Numbered from the stretch's first letter, positions 33,687 to 42,953 are shown. The stretch is 63,369 nucleotides of DNA from CAYLLN01 sp036496265 (GCA_036496265.1 DASXLL010000204.1:1-63369); one strand, 5' to 3'. Notes: generated by a model from the sequence alone, not told the origin. Numbers and translations: made by a program.

Positions 33687-35744
33687 TCATTCCAGTGCCG
33701 CGAGAATGCGATCGACATCATAGACGCAACCGGCCCAGGTGCCGCCGCTCGCCTGTTGGAGTGCAGCCCAAAGGCGGGTTTCGGGAGGCAAATTAGGGTC
33801 GGGTTTGAGATCGGAACGAGGCGGACGGGCGGCGAGGATAGCGGCGCCTTCAGACGCCGAGAATCGCTCCTCCTCGCTTACGCTTCGGGTTAGTGTGCCG
33901 AGTTCCTCCTCGCTGGCGCTTCGGGTTAGTGTGCCGAGCTCACCCTCGCTGGCGCTTCGGGTTAGTGTGCCGACGAGATCGACGGAGCCTGTGAGTTTGT
34001 TTCGGTCCACGATGATCTGAACGATGTCGCCGTCGCGGAGTTTGCCGATCGGGCCGCCGGCGAGGGCTTCGGGGCCGACATGGCCGATGCAAGCGCCGGT
34101 GCTGACGCCGGAGAAGCGAGCGTCGGTGAGGACGGCGACTTCGCGGCCCCATTTCAGGAATTTTAGGGCGGAGGTGATTTGGTAGGTCTCTTCCATGCCA
34201 CTGCCCATGGGTCCGCGGCCGATCAGGACGAGTACATCGCCGGCGACGACTTTTTTGTCGCCCTGGCCTTTGATGGCGGCGATTGCGTCGCGCTCACTCG
34301 TGAAAACTTTGGCTGGGCCGGTCTTGCGATAAACGCCGTCGGGATCGACGACGGCTGGATCGATCGCGGTGGCTTTGATGACGGAACCTTCCGGGCAGAG
34401 ATTGCCGCTGGGAAAACAGACGGTGCTGGTCAGTCCGCGGCGGTGAGCTTCGGCCGGAGGGATGATCACGTCGTCGGGATCGACGTTGTCGCGTTCTTTC
34501 AATAGAGCGCGAACGCGAGATCGGCGGTCGCTGGTTTTCCACCAGTCGAGAATTTCGCCGAGCGGGCGGCCGGTGACTGTGAGGGCGCTTAGATCAAGTA
34601 GATTCGCGGCCGCGAGATGCAGCATGATTTCGGGGACGCCGCCGGCGAGGAACACGCGAACGGTGGGATGATTCACCGGCCCATTTGGCAAGACCGACAC
34701 GAACCGCGGGACGCGGCGATTGACGTCGCTCCAATCCGCGACCGTCGGCCGCGGCACGCCGGCGGCGAACGCAATGGCCGGAATGTGCAACAGAAGATTC
34801 GTTGAGCCGCCGCAGGCCGCATGCACGACCAGCGCATTCTTGATGCTGGCCGGCGTGAGAATATCGCGCATCGCCAAGCCGCGGTCAGCGAGCGACTTCA
34901 CCGCCCGAGCCGATGCCGCAGCCATTTCGAGCCAGATCGGCTGGCCGCTCGGCGCTAAGGCCGAATGCGGCAGCGCGATGCCAAGCGCCTCGGCCACCAC
35001 CTGCGACGTGGCCGCGGTCCCGAGGAATTGACAACCGCCACCCGGACTGGCACAAGCGGCGCAACCGGCGGCAGCGGCGTCCTCCAGCGAAATATCGCCG
35101 TGAACATAGCGAGCGCCGATTGTCTGGACCTTACCCGCATCTTCACTTTCCGTCGGTGGCAGCGTGACACCGCCCGGAACGATGATTCCCGGTAAGTCTC
35201 TGGCGCTAGCGACCGCCATCATCATCGCGGGCAGTCCCTTATCGCACGTCGCGACGCCGATTATGCCCTGCCGCTGGGGCAGCGAGCGAATCAGCCGGCC
35301 CAAAACCATCGCCGCATCGTTGCGATATGGGAGGCTATCGAACATGCCCGTCGTGCCCTGCGTTCGTCCGTCGCACGGATCGGAACAGTAAGCGGCGAAC
35401 GGCAAGCCGCCGAGTTTCTTGATCTGGCGCGCTGCCGCCTCGACGAGCAGGCCCACTTCATAATGCCCCGTGTGGTAACCCAGCGCAATCGGCGAGCCAT
35501 CCGGGGCGCGGAGGCCACCTTGCGTACTCAGAATGAGGAACTGCGGCGCCAGCAGTTCGTGCGGCGACCATCCCATGCCCGCCGCTTGCGTCAGGCCGAA
35601 CAAATCGCCGCTCGACCAATTGCGGAGGATGTCGTCGGTTAGCGGCAGACGGCCTTGGGGGCCGCGGGCGCTGGTTTGGATGTTAAAAACGTCCCCAGAA
35701 GAGGCCGAAAGCAGAGATTCCAGCGTGGGCGTGGTTGAAGACAC
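33687..35744 (-). CDS. D-xylonate dehydratase (YjhG/YagF family) with in-frame repeat insertion
   Basis: Dehydrates D-xylonate to 2-keto-3-deoxy-xylonate; IlvD/Edd superfamily, probably with an iron-sulfur cluster. Conserved blocks: ARGPQGRLPLTDDIL (about 26-40), LFGLTQAAGMGW, SDPCDGRTQGTTGMFDSLPY (about 126-145), VATCDKGLPA, CASPGGGCQFLGTA, and TDARFSGVSTGACIGHV. These match YagF/YjhG rather than ordinary dihydroxyacid dehydratase. Near residue 600, where YagF has a short linker, three 12-residue units (LTRSASEGELGT, LTRSASEEELGT, LTRSVSEEE..) are encoded by 36-bp tandem repeats. The C-terminus LWAALQQASGGTWAGCVYD is intact, so the enzyme is probably functional. No xylonate operon partners are adjacent. 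Confidence 0.9.
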   Translation of the reverse strand: MSSTTPTLESLLSASSGDVFNIQTSARGPQGRLPLTDDILRNWSSGDLFGLTQAAGMGWSPHELLAPQFLILSTQGGLRAPDGSPIALGYHTGHYEVGLLVEAAARQIKKLGGLPFAAYCSDPCDGRTQGTTGMFDSLPYRNDAAMVLGRLIRSLPQRQGIIGVATCDKGLPAMMMAVASARDLPGIIVPGGVTLPPTESEDAGKVQTIGARYVHGDISLEDAAAAGCAACASPGGGCQFLGTAATSQVVAEALGIALPHSALAPSGQPIWLEMAAASARAVKSLADRGLAMRDILTPASIKNALVVHAACGGSTNLLLHIPAIAFAAGVPRPTVADWSDVNRRVPRFVSVLPNGPVNHPTVRVFLAGGVPEIMLHLAAANLLDLSALTVTGRPLGEILDWWKTSDRRSRVRALLKERDNVDPDDVIIPPAEAHRRGLTSTVCFPSGNLCPEGSVIKATAIDPAVVDPDGVYRKTGPAKVFTSERDAIAAIKGQGDKKVVAGDVLVLIGRGPMGSGMEETYQITSALKFLKWGREVAVLTDARFSGVSTGACIGHVGPEALAGGPIGKLRDGDIVQIIVDRNKLTGSVDLVGTLTRSASEGELGTLTRSASEEELGTLTRSVSEEERFSASEGAAILAARPPRSDLKPDPNLPPETRLWAALQQASGGTWAGCVYDVDRILAALE
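33872..33979. repeat. Three tandem 36-bp repeats inside the xylonate dehydratase gene
   Basis: Units start at 33872, 33908 and 33944, each with the core CCTCGCT..CGCTTCGGGTT then AGTGTGCCGA. Spacing is exactly 36 bp, so the reading frame is kept (12 residues each). A single related unit is at 20207-20230. Confidence 0.9.
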
Positions 35745-35892
35745 GGTAGAGGGAGAGAATGAGAGATTGGTCGCGGATCAGCAGGCAGTACACAGTACAG
35801 AGTACTGAGTGTTTAGTACTGAACACAACCGCGAAGATGAGACATACCGGTAGGAATGTTACGATACACAGGTTCGTGCGACGCTCATCACT

Positions 35893-35934
35893 AGCTAGCC
35901 GTTAAACGTACAAAGCTAGCCGGTAAACGTACAA
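35893..35934. repeat. Two 21-bp direct repeats before the transglutaminase gene
   Basis: AGCTAGCCG(T/G)TAAACGTACAA occurs twice in tandem with one mismatch, ending nine bases before the ATG at 35944. It may be a regulator-binding site or a small repeat element covering the ribosome-binding region. Confidence 0.8.
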
Positions 35935-35943
35935 GAAAGCCTC

Positions 35944-38397
35944 ATGGCTGCCGATCGAACATCTACTGGCCGGCTGGAGCGATTGCTCTCGATCTATACT
36001 GCCGGTCTCACCGTGCTCGCGGCGTTGATTCTCGGCCTCCGCCATGAGCTGCCCTGGCTGCCGGCTGCGGCCGCAGCCGCGGCTGCGCTCGCCGTGTTTG
36101 TCACCGATTTGTGGGCCGTTTTTCGGCTCAATCGCTGGCTGGCCAATGCGGTTACGATCGTTGCGGTGGCCTGGTCGCTGCGCGACTTTTGGCAGCTTTC
36201 GAGCGAAGGAAAATTGATGGCCATCGGCAGCATGCTCTGCCTGCTGCAGATGGTGCTCTTCTTTCAGGAAAAGACCGCACGAATTTATTGGCACCTGATC
36301 GTCCTCAGCGTGCTGGAAGTCGTGGTTGCGGCAGCGCTGGACTTGGGTCCGAGCTTTGTTCCGCTGCTCGTGCTGTATCTGGCCGTTGGACTCGGAACCC
36401 TCTCCCTGTTGTGTGCATACCGCGAGACCGCGCAAGCCAAATCGCGGGACTGGAATCCTGGCAAATGGTTCGCAGACCTCTGGCAGACGACGATGCAGCT
36501 CGTGCCGCTCATCGCACGAAGGAATTTGGCCAACGACGCGGGCCAACCGGAAAAATGGAACGACACAAAACGCACCACCAAGAGCGCGGCCCTGGCCCGA
36601 CAACTCCTCGCCCGGCCCGTCGTCGAATGGAATAGCCGCGACGACGCGAGCCTCGACCACTGCTTCAGTGCCCGCCTCCTCAAGCGTCAAACGGCGCTTT
36701 TGACGGCGACGACGATGCTGTTCACGATCGTGTTTTTCTATGCCACGCCGCGGCTGCGAGATGGTTTTTCGCCCAGCGGTTTCTTTTTCGGGGGCGCCAC
36801 GTCGGGTTTTCGTCCCGAGGTACGCCTGCAGCGCCAAGGGCGAATCCATCTCAGCGACAAAACCGTGATGCGCGTGAAGCTCTCACGGCAGCTCGATCAG
36901 CGGTCGATCGAGCTGGTGGGGGAACCCTATTTTCAGGGCGCAATCCTGCCCGAATATGTGTCGGACGCCGAGGGCAGCCGGTGGGTGCGACCCCAATCGA
37001 GCCGGAGCATGCGGCGGTCGGTAGCCCCGACGACTCGCAGCCTGGTGCGGCAAGACATCGTCGTCGAACCGAACATCAGCCGGCGGTTTGCGATTCAGCC
37101 AACGCAACCGATCGAAGATCCGACCGCCCCGTTTGGTTCCAGTCGTGGCAGCGACCGAGACCAGCAGCAGCGCTATAGCTGGGCGACTCCGGCGATCGTG
37201 AATGAACGCCAGGTCAAGGCGATTCCGAATCCGAATCGGCGGCGCAGCGAGGAAGAAGAGACGCTATTTCGTGAAGAGCTGGTCGCAGCGACCAAGTTTC
37301 CGGCCGAGAGTTTTCCCCGGTTGGCAGCGATCGCGGCCGAGGTCATCGCGCAGAACCAGCTCACCGATGGCCATGCCTTTAACAAGGCCGAGGCCCTGGA
37401 ACGGCATTTTTTAACGCCGAGGCAATATCAATACACGCTGAACCTGAACCTATCGACCGACGACAGTATCGAACCGATCGAAGACTTTGTCGCCAACACC
37501 CGCGCTGGGCACTGTGAATATTTTGCCAGCGCGCTGGCGATGATGCTACGAAGCCAGGGCATTCCGGCCCAGTTGGTGCGCGGCTACAAGGGCGGCACAT
37601 TCAATACGGTTGGTCGCTATTACCTCGTGCAGGAGCGCGATGCTCATAGTTGGGTTGAGGCTTGGATGCCCAATGAGGCGGTCCCGCCGTCCGATCTGGC
37701 CGGTGCGCCCAGCGAAGGGGGCGCCTGGTATCGCTTCGACCCGACGCCGGGAAGAAGCAACCAAGTGGCACTTCAGCAGCCTGGAATGGTTGAACAAGCC
37801 GCCCAGGCCTTCGACTATGTGGAACTGCTGTGGCGCGACTATGTGCTCAGCCTGAATAGCTCCCGGCAGGACGAGATCGTGTTTGAGCCGTTGACGGCGC
37901 GGGCGGGCGCCTTGCCGCAGTGGGTGGAAATGCGGCGATTGCGGCAGTTGTTGCGGCGAGTTGCGCCGATGCGTCCGGTGGGCGGCGGCGCGCGCGCGTT
38001 CGAAGGCGCGACGGCCGTCGCGGTCATCTTGGCGTTGTTGGCATTCGCGGCGACGATTTACGCTGTGCGCCTGGCGTGGGGGCCCTTGCGCCGGCGGCGG
38101 CAGAAGCAACGCCAGACAATCAACGCAGCTCCGGCGTTTTATCACCGGCTCGAACGTCTCATGGCTCGACTGACTGTCGTACGAGAGCCAGCTCAGACGC
38201 CGCGGGAAATGGCTGCGCTCGCCGGCGAGCGAATGGCCGCTTTGGCGGACGGATCAGCAGTCGCTGCGCTGCCGGCGAAGCTTGTGGACGCTTATTATCG
38301 GCTGCGGTTTGGCAAGGGGCGGCTGGACAAAGTCGAAAGCGACGCGATAGAACAGGCGTTGAAGAAAATTGAGGCCGCGGTGCAGCGCGCCAGATAG
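35944..38397 (+). CDS. TgpA-type membrane transglutaminase
   Basis: An 817-residue protein with N-terminal membrane helices (about 15-170; DUF3488-like) and another at about 245-260. An extracytoplasmic region leads to the transglutaminase core NTRAGHCEYFASALAMMLRS (Cys near residue 524), then RDAHSWVEAWMP (His near 568) and RFDPTPG (Asp near 600), which gives the Cys-His-Asp triad. A later helix (TAVAVILALLAFAATIYAV) and a DUF4129-like cytosolic tail follow. The domain order is that of TgpA in pseudomonads. Two 21-bp repeats precede the ATG. Likely role: envelope protein crosslinking or peptide modification. It is followed 44 bp on by the GTPase gene in the same direction. Confidence 0.92.
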   Translation: MAADRTSTGRLERLLSIYTAGLTVLAALILGLRHELPWLPAAAAAAAALAVFVTDLWAVFRLNRWLANAVTIVAVAWSLRDFWQLSSEGKLMAIGSMLCLLQMVLFFQEKTARIYWHLIVLSVLEVVVAAALDLGPSFVPLLVLYLAVGLGTLSLLCAYRETAQAKSRDWNPGKWFADLWQTTMQLVPLIARRNLANDAGQPEKWNDTKRTTKSAALARQLLARPVVEWNSRDDASLDHCFSARLLKRQTALLTATTMLFTIVFFYATPRLRDGFSPSGFFFGGATSGFRPEVRLQRQGRIHLSDKTVMRVKLSRQLDQRSIELVGEPYFQGAILPEYVSDAEGSRWVRPQSSRSMRRSVAPTTRSLVRQDIVVEPNISRRFAIQPTQPIEDPTAPFGSSRGSDRDQQQRYSWATPAIVNERQVKAIPNPNRRRSEEEETLFREELVAATKFPAESFPRLAAIAAEVIAQNQLTDGHAFNKAEALERHFLTPRQYQYTLNLNLSTDDSIEPIEDFVANTRAGHCEYFASALAMMLRSQGIPAQLVRGYKGGTFNTVGRYYLVQERDAHSWVEAWMPNEAVPPSDLAGAPSEGGAWYRFDPTPGRSNQVALQQPGMVEQAAQAFDYVELLWRDYVLSLNSSRQDEIVFEPLTARAGALPQWVEMRRLRQLLRRVAPMRPVGGGARAFEGATAVAVILALLAFAATIYAVRLAWGPLRRRRQKQRQTINAAPAFYHRLERLMARLTVVREPAQTPREMAALAGERMAALADGSAVAALPAKLVDAYYRLRFGKGRLDKVESDAIEQALKKIEAAVQRAR

Positions 38398-38441
38398 GTC
38401 CGCCGTTCTTTCTCCGTTTAGTCGATAAAAACGTCAAGCCG

Positions 38442-39470
38442 ATGAAAATTGGAATTGTGGGATACCAGGGAGCGGGCAAGAGTACGCTCTTTACATGGCT
38501 GACCGGCATCGCCGCCGATCCGGCGCTCGCCCATGCGACGCAAAGCGCGATGGCGACAATTCCTGATCCGCGGGTCGCGCAGCTTTGCGAAATCTACAAG
38601 CCGAAAAAGATCACGCAGGCGTCTCTAGAAATCGTCGATACACCGGGATTGTCGCGGACGCATGAAGGCTCGGCCCAAAAGCTGGCGGCAATTCGCGAGG
38701 CGGGGGCGCTGGTTGTCGTTGTGGCGGCGTTCGGTGGAACGGAACCGGCCGCGGACTTGAGAAACTTCGAGGACGACCTGCTGATCGCCGATCTGGACAT
38801 TGTCAGCGGCCGCGTCGAGCGGCTTAAGGACCAGCTTCGTAAGCCGCGAGCGAATAAAGAGAAGGACCAGGAAGAGCTCGATTTTCTCACTCCGGTCTTG
38901 GCGGAGCTTGAGGCGGGGCGGTCGCTCGTCAACTTTCCGATGTCGCCCGAGCAGCGGAAAGCGATCAAATCGTTTCAACTGTTCAGCGATAAACCGCGGC
39001 TGATCATTGTCAACACCGCCGACGATGAGGCCAAGCCTGACCGATTTCAATCACTCGCGCCCGCCGGCAGCGAGCTCTTCGCGTTTTCTGTCTCGCTCCA
39101 GACCGATTTGGCGGCGATGAGCCCCGAGGAACGCGAGGAATTCTGCCGCGAGATGCAAGTGCAGCCGATGGATAAGGACCATGTGATTCGGCGGACCATG
39201 CATGCGTCGGGCCAGATGATTTTCTTCACGGCTGGCGAAAAAGAAGTGCGGACCTGGCTCATCCGGCAAGGCGGCACGGCCGTCGAAGCGGCCGGCGGGA
39301 TTCACAACGACCTGGCCCGCGGCTTCATCCGCGCTGAGACGATGAGCGTCGCCGACATCGTCCGCCTGGGCAGCGAGCGGGAGATCAAAGCGGCCAACCT
39401 GATGCGGCAAGAGCCGAAGGATTATGTCATTCAGGATGGCGACATCATCAACATCAAGCACTCGAGCTGA
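38442..39470 (+). CDS. YchF-related GTPase (DUF933 domain)
   Basis: Cytosolic P-loop nucleotide hydrolase of the Obg/YchF group. Walker A GYQGAGKSTL (about 7-16), G3 DTPGL (about 66-70), a helical insertion (about 115-165) and G4-like NTADDE. The C-terminal DUF933/TGS region (GEKEVRTWLIRQGGTAVEAAGGIHND, split: EVRTWLIRQGGTAVEAAG) ends with QDGDIINIKHSS. At 342 residues it is slightly shorter than YchF (about 363). It differs from typical YchF in the Walker A region (GYQGAGKS for GxPNVGKS). YchF binds ATP and ribosomes and responds to redox stress; whether this paralogue does is unknown. RNase HI follows after three bases. Confidence 0.85.
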   Translation: MKIGIVGYQGAGKSTLFTWLTGIAADPALAHATQSAMATIPDPRVAQLCEIYKPKKITQASLEIVDTPGLSRTHEGSAQKLAAIREAGALVVVVAAFGGTEPAADLRNFEDDLLIADLDIVSGRVERLKDQLRKPRANKEKDQEELDFLTPVLAELEAGRSLVNFPMSPEQRKAIKSFQLFSDKPRLIIVNTADDEAKPDRFQSLAPAGSELFAFSVSLQTDLAAMSPEEREEFCREMQVQPMDKDHVIRRTMHASGQMIFFTAGEKEVRTWLIRQGGTAVEAAGGIHNDLARGFIRAETMSVADIVRLGSEREIKAANLMRQEPKDYVIQDGDIINIKHSS

Positions 39471-39473
39471 AAC

Positions 39474-39941
39474 TTGGCGAGCGAAGACAATCAGCCGGAA
39501 GTATTGCTATTCACCGATGGCGCGTGCAGCGGCAATCCGGGGCCGGGGGGCTGGGCGTATATCTTGCGGCATGTTGCGACAGGCAAGAATAAAGAAGCGT
39601 TTGGGGGCGAGCGCGAGACGACCAATAACCGCATGGAATTGCAGGCTGTGATTGAAGGGCTCTCAGCCCTCAAGCGTCCCTGCTATTTGGAACTCTTCAC
39701 CGATAGCGAATATGTGCGCAAGGGACTGTCCGAATGGATGGCTGGCTGGAAACGCAATGGCTGGCAGCGCCGCGAAAAAGGGAAGCTCAAGCCCGTGGCC
39801 AACGCCGATCTCTGGCAACAACTTGATGAACTGATCGCCAAGCATCGGATCAAATTTACGCGCGTCGCCGGCCACAGCGGGCACCCGGAGAATGATCGGT
39901 GCGATGAACTGGCCGTCGAAGCCTATCAACAGTATCTGTAG
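39474..39941 (+). CDS. rnhA: Ribonuclease HI
   Basis: Degrades the RNA strand of RNA-DNA hybrids. Acidic active-site residues lie in FTDGACSGNPGPGGWA (Asp), TNNRMELQAVIEG (Glu), LFTDSEYV (Asp), and ENDRCDELA (Asp), and HSGHPEN carries the conserved His. The 155-residue length is standard. The first codon is TTG at 39474, three bases after the upstream GTPase stop; no other start in frame precedes the catalytic Asp, so the TTG is well supported. The two genes are probably co-translated. Confidence 0.95.
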   Translation: MASEDNQPEVLLFTDGACSGNPGPGGWAYILRHVATGKNKEAFGGERETTNNRMELQAVIEGLSALKRPCYLELFTDSEYVRKGLSEWMAGWKRNGWQRREKGKLKPVANADLWQQLDELIAKHRIKFTRVAGHSGHPENDRCDELAVEAYQQYL

Positions 39942-39954
39942 CGCGCATAACGAA

Positions 39955-39980
39955 GGGCGGAGACTGTGCAGTCCCCGCCC
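39955..39980. terminator. Hairpin between convergent rnhA and EF-hand genes
   Basis: GGGCGG A GACT GTGC AGTC CCCGCCC-type stem (39955-39980) lies midway between two convergent stops. There is no strong T-run after it, so it may be a REP-like unit acting as a two-way terminator. Confidence 0.4.
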
Positions 39981-40023
39981 CCGTTGATATTCAATTGACT
40001 GCTGAGTTCAATCGACTGCTGGA

Positions 40024-40296
40024 CTACTTCTTCTTCATCGAGCCTTCTTTGTACTCTTCCAGCGAGACGAAGCCGTCATTGTTCTTGTCCATGCGGGAAA
40101 ACCGCATTTCCGCCTTGCCTTTCTTTTCGGCGTCGTCCTTCACGCGAGCAATAAACTCATCCTTGCTGAGCTTGTTGTCGTTGTTGGTGTCGAGCGCCTT
40201 GAATTGCTCTTCGGGGCTCTTGCCCTTCTGCGCTTGGGCAGTCAGCATTGGCATGAACATGCCGGCGACCAAGGCGAGAGTCAGAATCTTCTTCAT
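40024..40296 (-). CDS. Secreted EF-hand protein
   Basis: A 90-residue protein with a signal peptide (MKKILTLALVAGMFMPMLTAQA) and two EF-hand loops, DTNNDNKLSKDE (about 36-47) and DKNNDGFVSLEE (about 70-81). Both have the Asp/Asn ligands and the final Glu expected for calcium. GAGGAAAC lies a few bases before the ATG. Exported EF-hand proteins are common in planctomycetes; role unknown, probably calcium binding in the envelope. Confidence 0.9.
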   Translation of the reverse strand: MKKILTLALVAGMFMPMLTAQAQKGKSPEEQFKALDTNNDNKLSKDEFIARVKDDAEKKGKAEMRFSRMDKNNDGFVSLEEYKEGSMKKK

Positions 40297-40462
40297 GATG
40301 TTTCCTCAAAACGATAAGGGAGGGGATGGGCGGAATTGCCCGTCGATTGGCAGTATGACGCGCAGCGGGGGCAATTTATGCGCCCCTGGGCGGTGGGAAT
40401 GCCATTTTTATTCGGTGAGCTTCGATTTTCAGTTCGATTTCAAAAAAAGCGGGCGATTTCTG

Positions 40463-41341
40463 TTATCGTTTGAGCATGCCGAGGTCCGCCATCCAGTCCT
40501 GCATCCGCACATGCCAGGCACCGAACGGCATGCCGTCGCGGGCATTGATCGCTTTGCCGTGGCCACCATGGGAATAGATGTGCAATTCGACGGGAACGCC
40601 CACTTTGAACAGCGAGTTGTAGAAATCGACCGTCTGCACGGCGTGCGACGCGTCGTCCAGGCCCGCACTGGTCAAAAACGCCGGCGCGGCGTCTTTGGGG
40701 GCCGTAATGTCCATTGCCTTGTTCCAGCCGGGATAGACCAGACCGATGAAATCCGGCCGGCAGCTCGCCTGCTCGATCGGGTCCGTTGATGCCGAATTGC
40801 CGCGGTCGAAGCGAATGTCGGCCAAAGCGGCCAATGCGCCGCCGGCCGAGAAGCCCAGCACGCCAATCCGCTCCGGCTTAACGCCAAATTCGGCCGCACG
40901 CGACCGTACGATCCGAATCGCCCGCTGCGTATCGGCCAGCGCCTCTCCTTCGACCGTGTATTGATAGTTGGGCGTGAAAGCGAGTCGATATTTCAAAATG
41001 AATGCCGCGACACCCAGATCATTCAGCCACTTGGCAATGTCCGTCCCTTCCGAACCCCACACCAATTGCCGATGCCCGCCGCCCGGCGCGACGATCATCG
41101 CCGTTCCCACCGCCTTATCCGCCGGCGGCAGATGCACCTCAATCGACGGATTATGCACGTTGACAATCGAATTGAGCCGGTCCCCCGGCTTCACATTCTC
41201 CGGCTTCGTGACTTCCTTTTCAGCTTGACCCTTCAGCGTCGGCGACCCAGCCGGCCACAGGAAAATGACTGGCGGCTCGGCGGCGCCCACGCGGCCGCAG
41301 CAAATTGCTAAGACAACGACTAACCATGTTCGGAACGACAT
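40463..41341 (-). CDS. Exported alpha/beta hydrolase (carbohydrate-esterase-like)
   Basis: A 292-residue protein with signal peptide (MSFRTWLVVVLAICCGRVGAAE). MIVAPGGGHRQL supplies the oxyanion-type HGGG-like segment, GFSAGGALAAL the nucleophile Ser, SAGLDDASH the Asp, and YSHGGHGKAI the His. The pattern is that of BD-FAE/XynX-type esterases (pectin, xylan or sialic acetylesterases). The active set is complete. It stands alone on the minus strand. Confidence 0.88.
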   Translation of the reverse strand: MSFRTWLVVVLAICCGRVGAAEPPVIFLWPAGSPTLKGQAEKEVTKPENVKPGDRLNSIVNVHNPSIEVHLPPADKAVGTAMIVAPGGGHRQLVWGSEGTDIAKWLNDLGVAAFILKYRLAFTPNYQYTVEGEALADTQRAIRIVRSRAAEFGVKPERIGVLGFSAGGALAALADIRFDRGNSASTDPIEQASCRPDFIGLVYPGWNKAMDITAPKDAAPAFLTSAGLDDASHAVQTVDFYNSLFKVGVPVELHIYSHGGHGKAINARDGMPFGAWHVRMQDWMADLGMLKR

Positions 41342-41504
41342 TCTCGTGTCTCCTGCATTGGGACATCCTTTGTTGCGCTGACTATTGAGCGCATCATAGA
41401 CGAATCGCCGATGATTTCGAGCCGGACTGCGTTGCGAGAAAAATGTCGCAGCTGCGTCAAACCGCTTTGCTTCTCAGGGCCTGGCTGCGAGGCTCGGAAG
41501 CCGT

Positions 41505-42128
41505 TCACTCCGGCGTGGCGCTGATGCGGCGGAGGAGGCAGGAGAGGAGTTGGTCACGGGAGTGGACGCCGAGCTTGCTGAAGATGCTGCCGAGATGCGA
41601 ACGGATGGTGTGCGGACTGCGGTGGATTTTGTTGGCGATCTCGTCGGGGTCGGTAAAGCCGCGGCTCATCCAGAGGACCACGTCGAGCTCGGCCTGACTG
41701 AGTGAGGCGAAGTAGTGGGCCGAGGCACCGGAGAACTTGACGGTCTCGCCGGGGCCGGTGCCATAGCCGATGGTTTCGTCGTCGGACTTGGGAAATGGAC
41801 GGCGGCGAGCGAGGTCGGGATAAGCGACTACGTCGAACTCGGCGGCACCGAGCCAGATATGATCGCCGAGCGTGAGGCGGAAGGCTTGATGGGGCGCGAG
41901 CGGAACACTGTTGACGCGCGTTCCGGAGGTCGAATCGAGGTCATTGACCCAGCAGTCGGAGGAATCAATCCAGAACTCAGCGTGACGGCGCGAGACGTGG
42001 GTATAGTCGGCAGGGACTCTGAAATCGACATCATCGCCCCGACCGAGGACTTGCCGCTTTTCTCGCAACGTGCCCAGCCACTTTTGCGGTGGGATGTTGG
42101 TCATCACAAGGTAAGCGTCGGCGGGCAT
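41505..42128 (-). CDS. FHA-domain transcription factor with LuxR-type HTH
   Basis: A 207-residue cytosolic protein. The N-terminal FHA domain (about 18-105) shows LGRGDDVDFRVP, THVSRRHAEFW and DLDSTSGTRVN, the GR/S-R-H/N-G-N pattern for phosphothreonine binding. A linker precedes a LuxR/GerE-type HTH (about 142-202: LSQAELDVVLWMSRGFTDPD, then SPHTIRSHLGSIFSKLGVHS). The combination suggests a regulator responding to Ser/Thr kinase signalling, common in planctomycetes. The product lies about 1.1 kb upstream of the giant gene but on the opposite strand; control of it is only a guess. Confidence 0.9.
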   Translation of the reverse strand: MPADAYLVMTNIPPQKWLGTLREKRQVLGRGDDVDFRVPADYTHVSRRHAEFWIDSSDCWVNDLDSTSGTRVNSVPLAPHQAFRLTLGDHIWLGAAEFDVVAYPDLARRRPFPKSDDETIGYGTGPGETVKFSGASAHYFASLSQAELDVVLWMSRGFTDPDEIANKIHRSPHTIRSHLGSIFSKLGVHSRDQLLSCLLRRISATPE

Positions 42129-42876
42129 CGTCGATGACTGAGGGCGGCTGCCTAGTTCCGATTATTGCGAGGACTTTCTCTTAACGAATCAGAAGTGTGC
42201 TTCGCGGTTCTCGTTTCCACTAGCAGGCTGGCATTCAAAGTCGCGTCGTTTGAAGCACTCCTAATATTAAGGAATTGCCACGTTCCGCGAGCCCCCGCGT
42301 GGAAATCCTCGCGATTCTAAAGACACCCCCCCGCCAGAGCTACTCCCAAAATATGAATTGTTCTGATTTTTGCGCAGCGAAGCTACCGGTTAATTGACAC
42401 CCTTGGGATGGGCAATCAAAATCGGGGCCAAGTGTATTTGACAGCCCGATTTTCGGGTTCCCGCAATGTATCGCGGAAGGGAGGGCGTCGCTGCGCGGTG
42501 ATTGGCACTTTTGGGAGTGCTAAACGCAACGCGGTAGCGTCTCTCTGGACCTGCTGATGGCCCGCTTCAGCCCCATCTCGAGCTGGCCGCAGATTGCAGC
42601 GCTTTACATGGCAGAAACGGTCGGGCATGGCGAGTACATTCCGCGCTTGAAAGTCCTTTGAATGACGGCGAGTTTGGTCGGACCTTGTGCGTCTGTGGAA
42701 CAGACGACAGCGAGGGCGAGGCCTCACGCCGCGAATTGTGATTGGCCGCGCTTCGCTCAACGAGGCCGGCAAACGACCGCCGCAGTTATACGGTTCGCGG
42801 GTTGATTCCGCACCTTTATTTATGTTCGTCTCGGAGTGATCTCAATGACTCGCCGCTTTCATCTGCTGCACGATTG

Positions 42877-42953
42877 TGCTTTCCCTTGGCATGCGCCACC
42901 TATGCTTTCCCTTGGCATGCGCCACCAATGCCTTTCCCTGGCATGCGCCTCCA
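42877..42953. repeat. Three 26-bp direct repeats
   Basis: Units start at 42877, 42903 and 42929 with the shared text TGCTTTCCCTTGGCATGCGC and then CACC; the third has one inserted/shifted base. They include GGCATGCGCC, itself near-palindromic. No spacers, so not a CRISPR array. Confidence 0.8.

Noticed and set aside
35902..36849. Minus-strand ORF of 315 codons
   Set aside because: Antisense to the transglutaminase gene; low-complexity Arg/Gln/His composition.
42416..42772. Minus-strand ORF of 118 codons in the upstream region of the giant gene
   Set aside because: Arg-rich, no start support, no motif; could be a decayed gene but nothing is recognisable.
42877..42953. Possible CRISPR array
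   Set aside because: The three 26-bp units are directly joined with no unique spacers and no cas genes are present.
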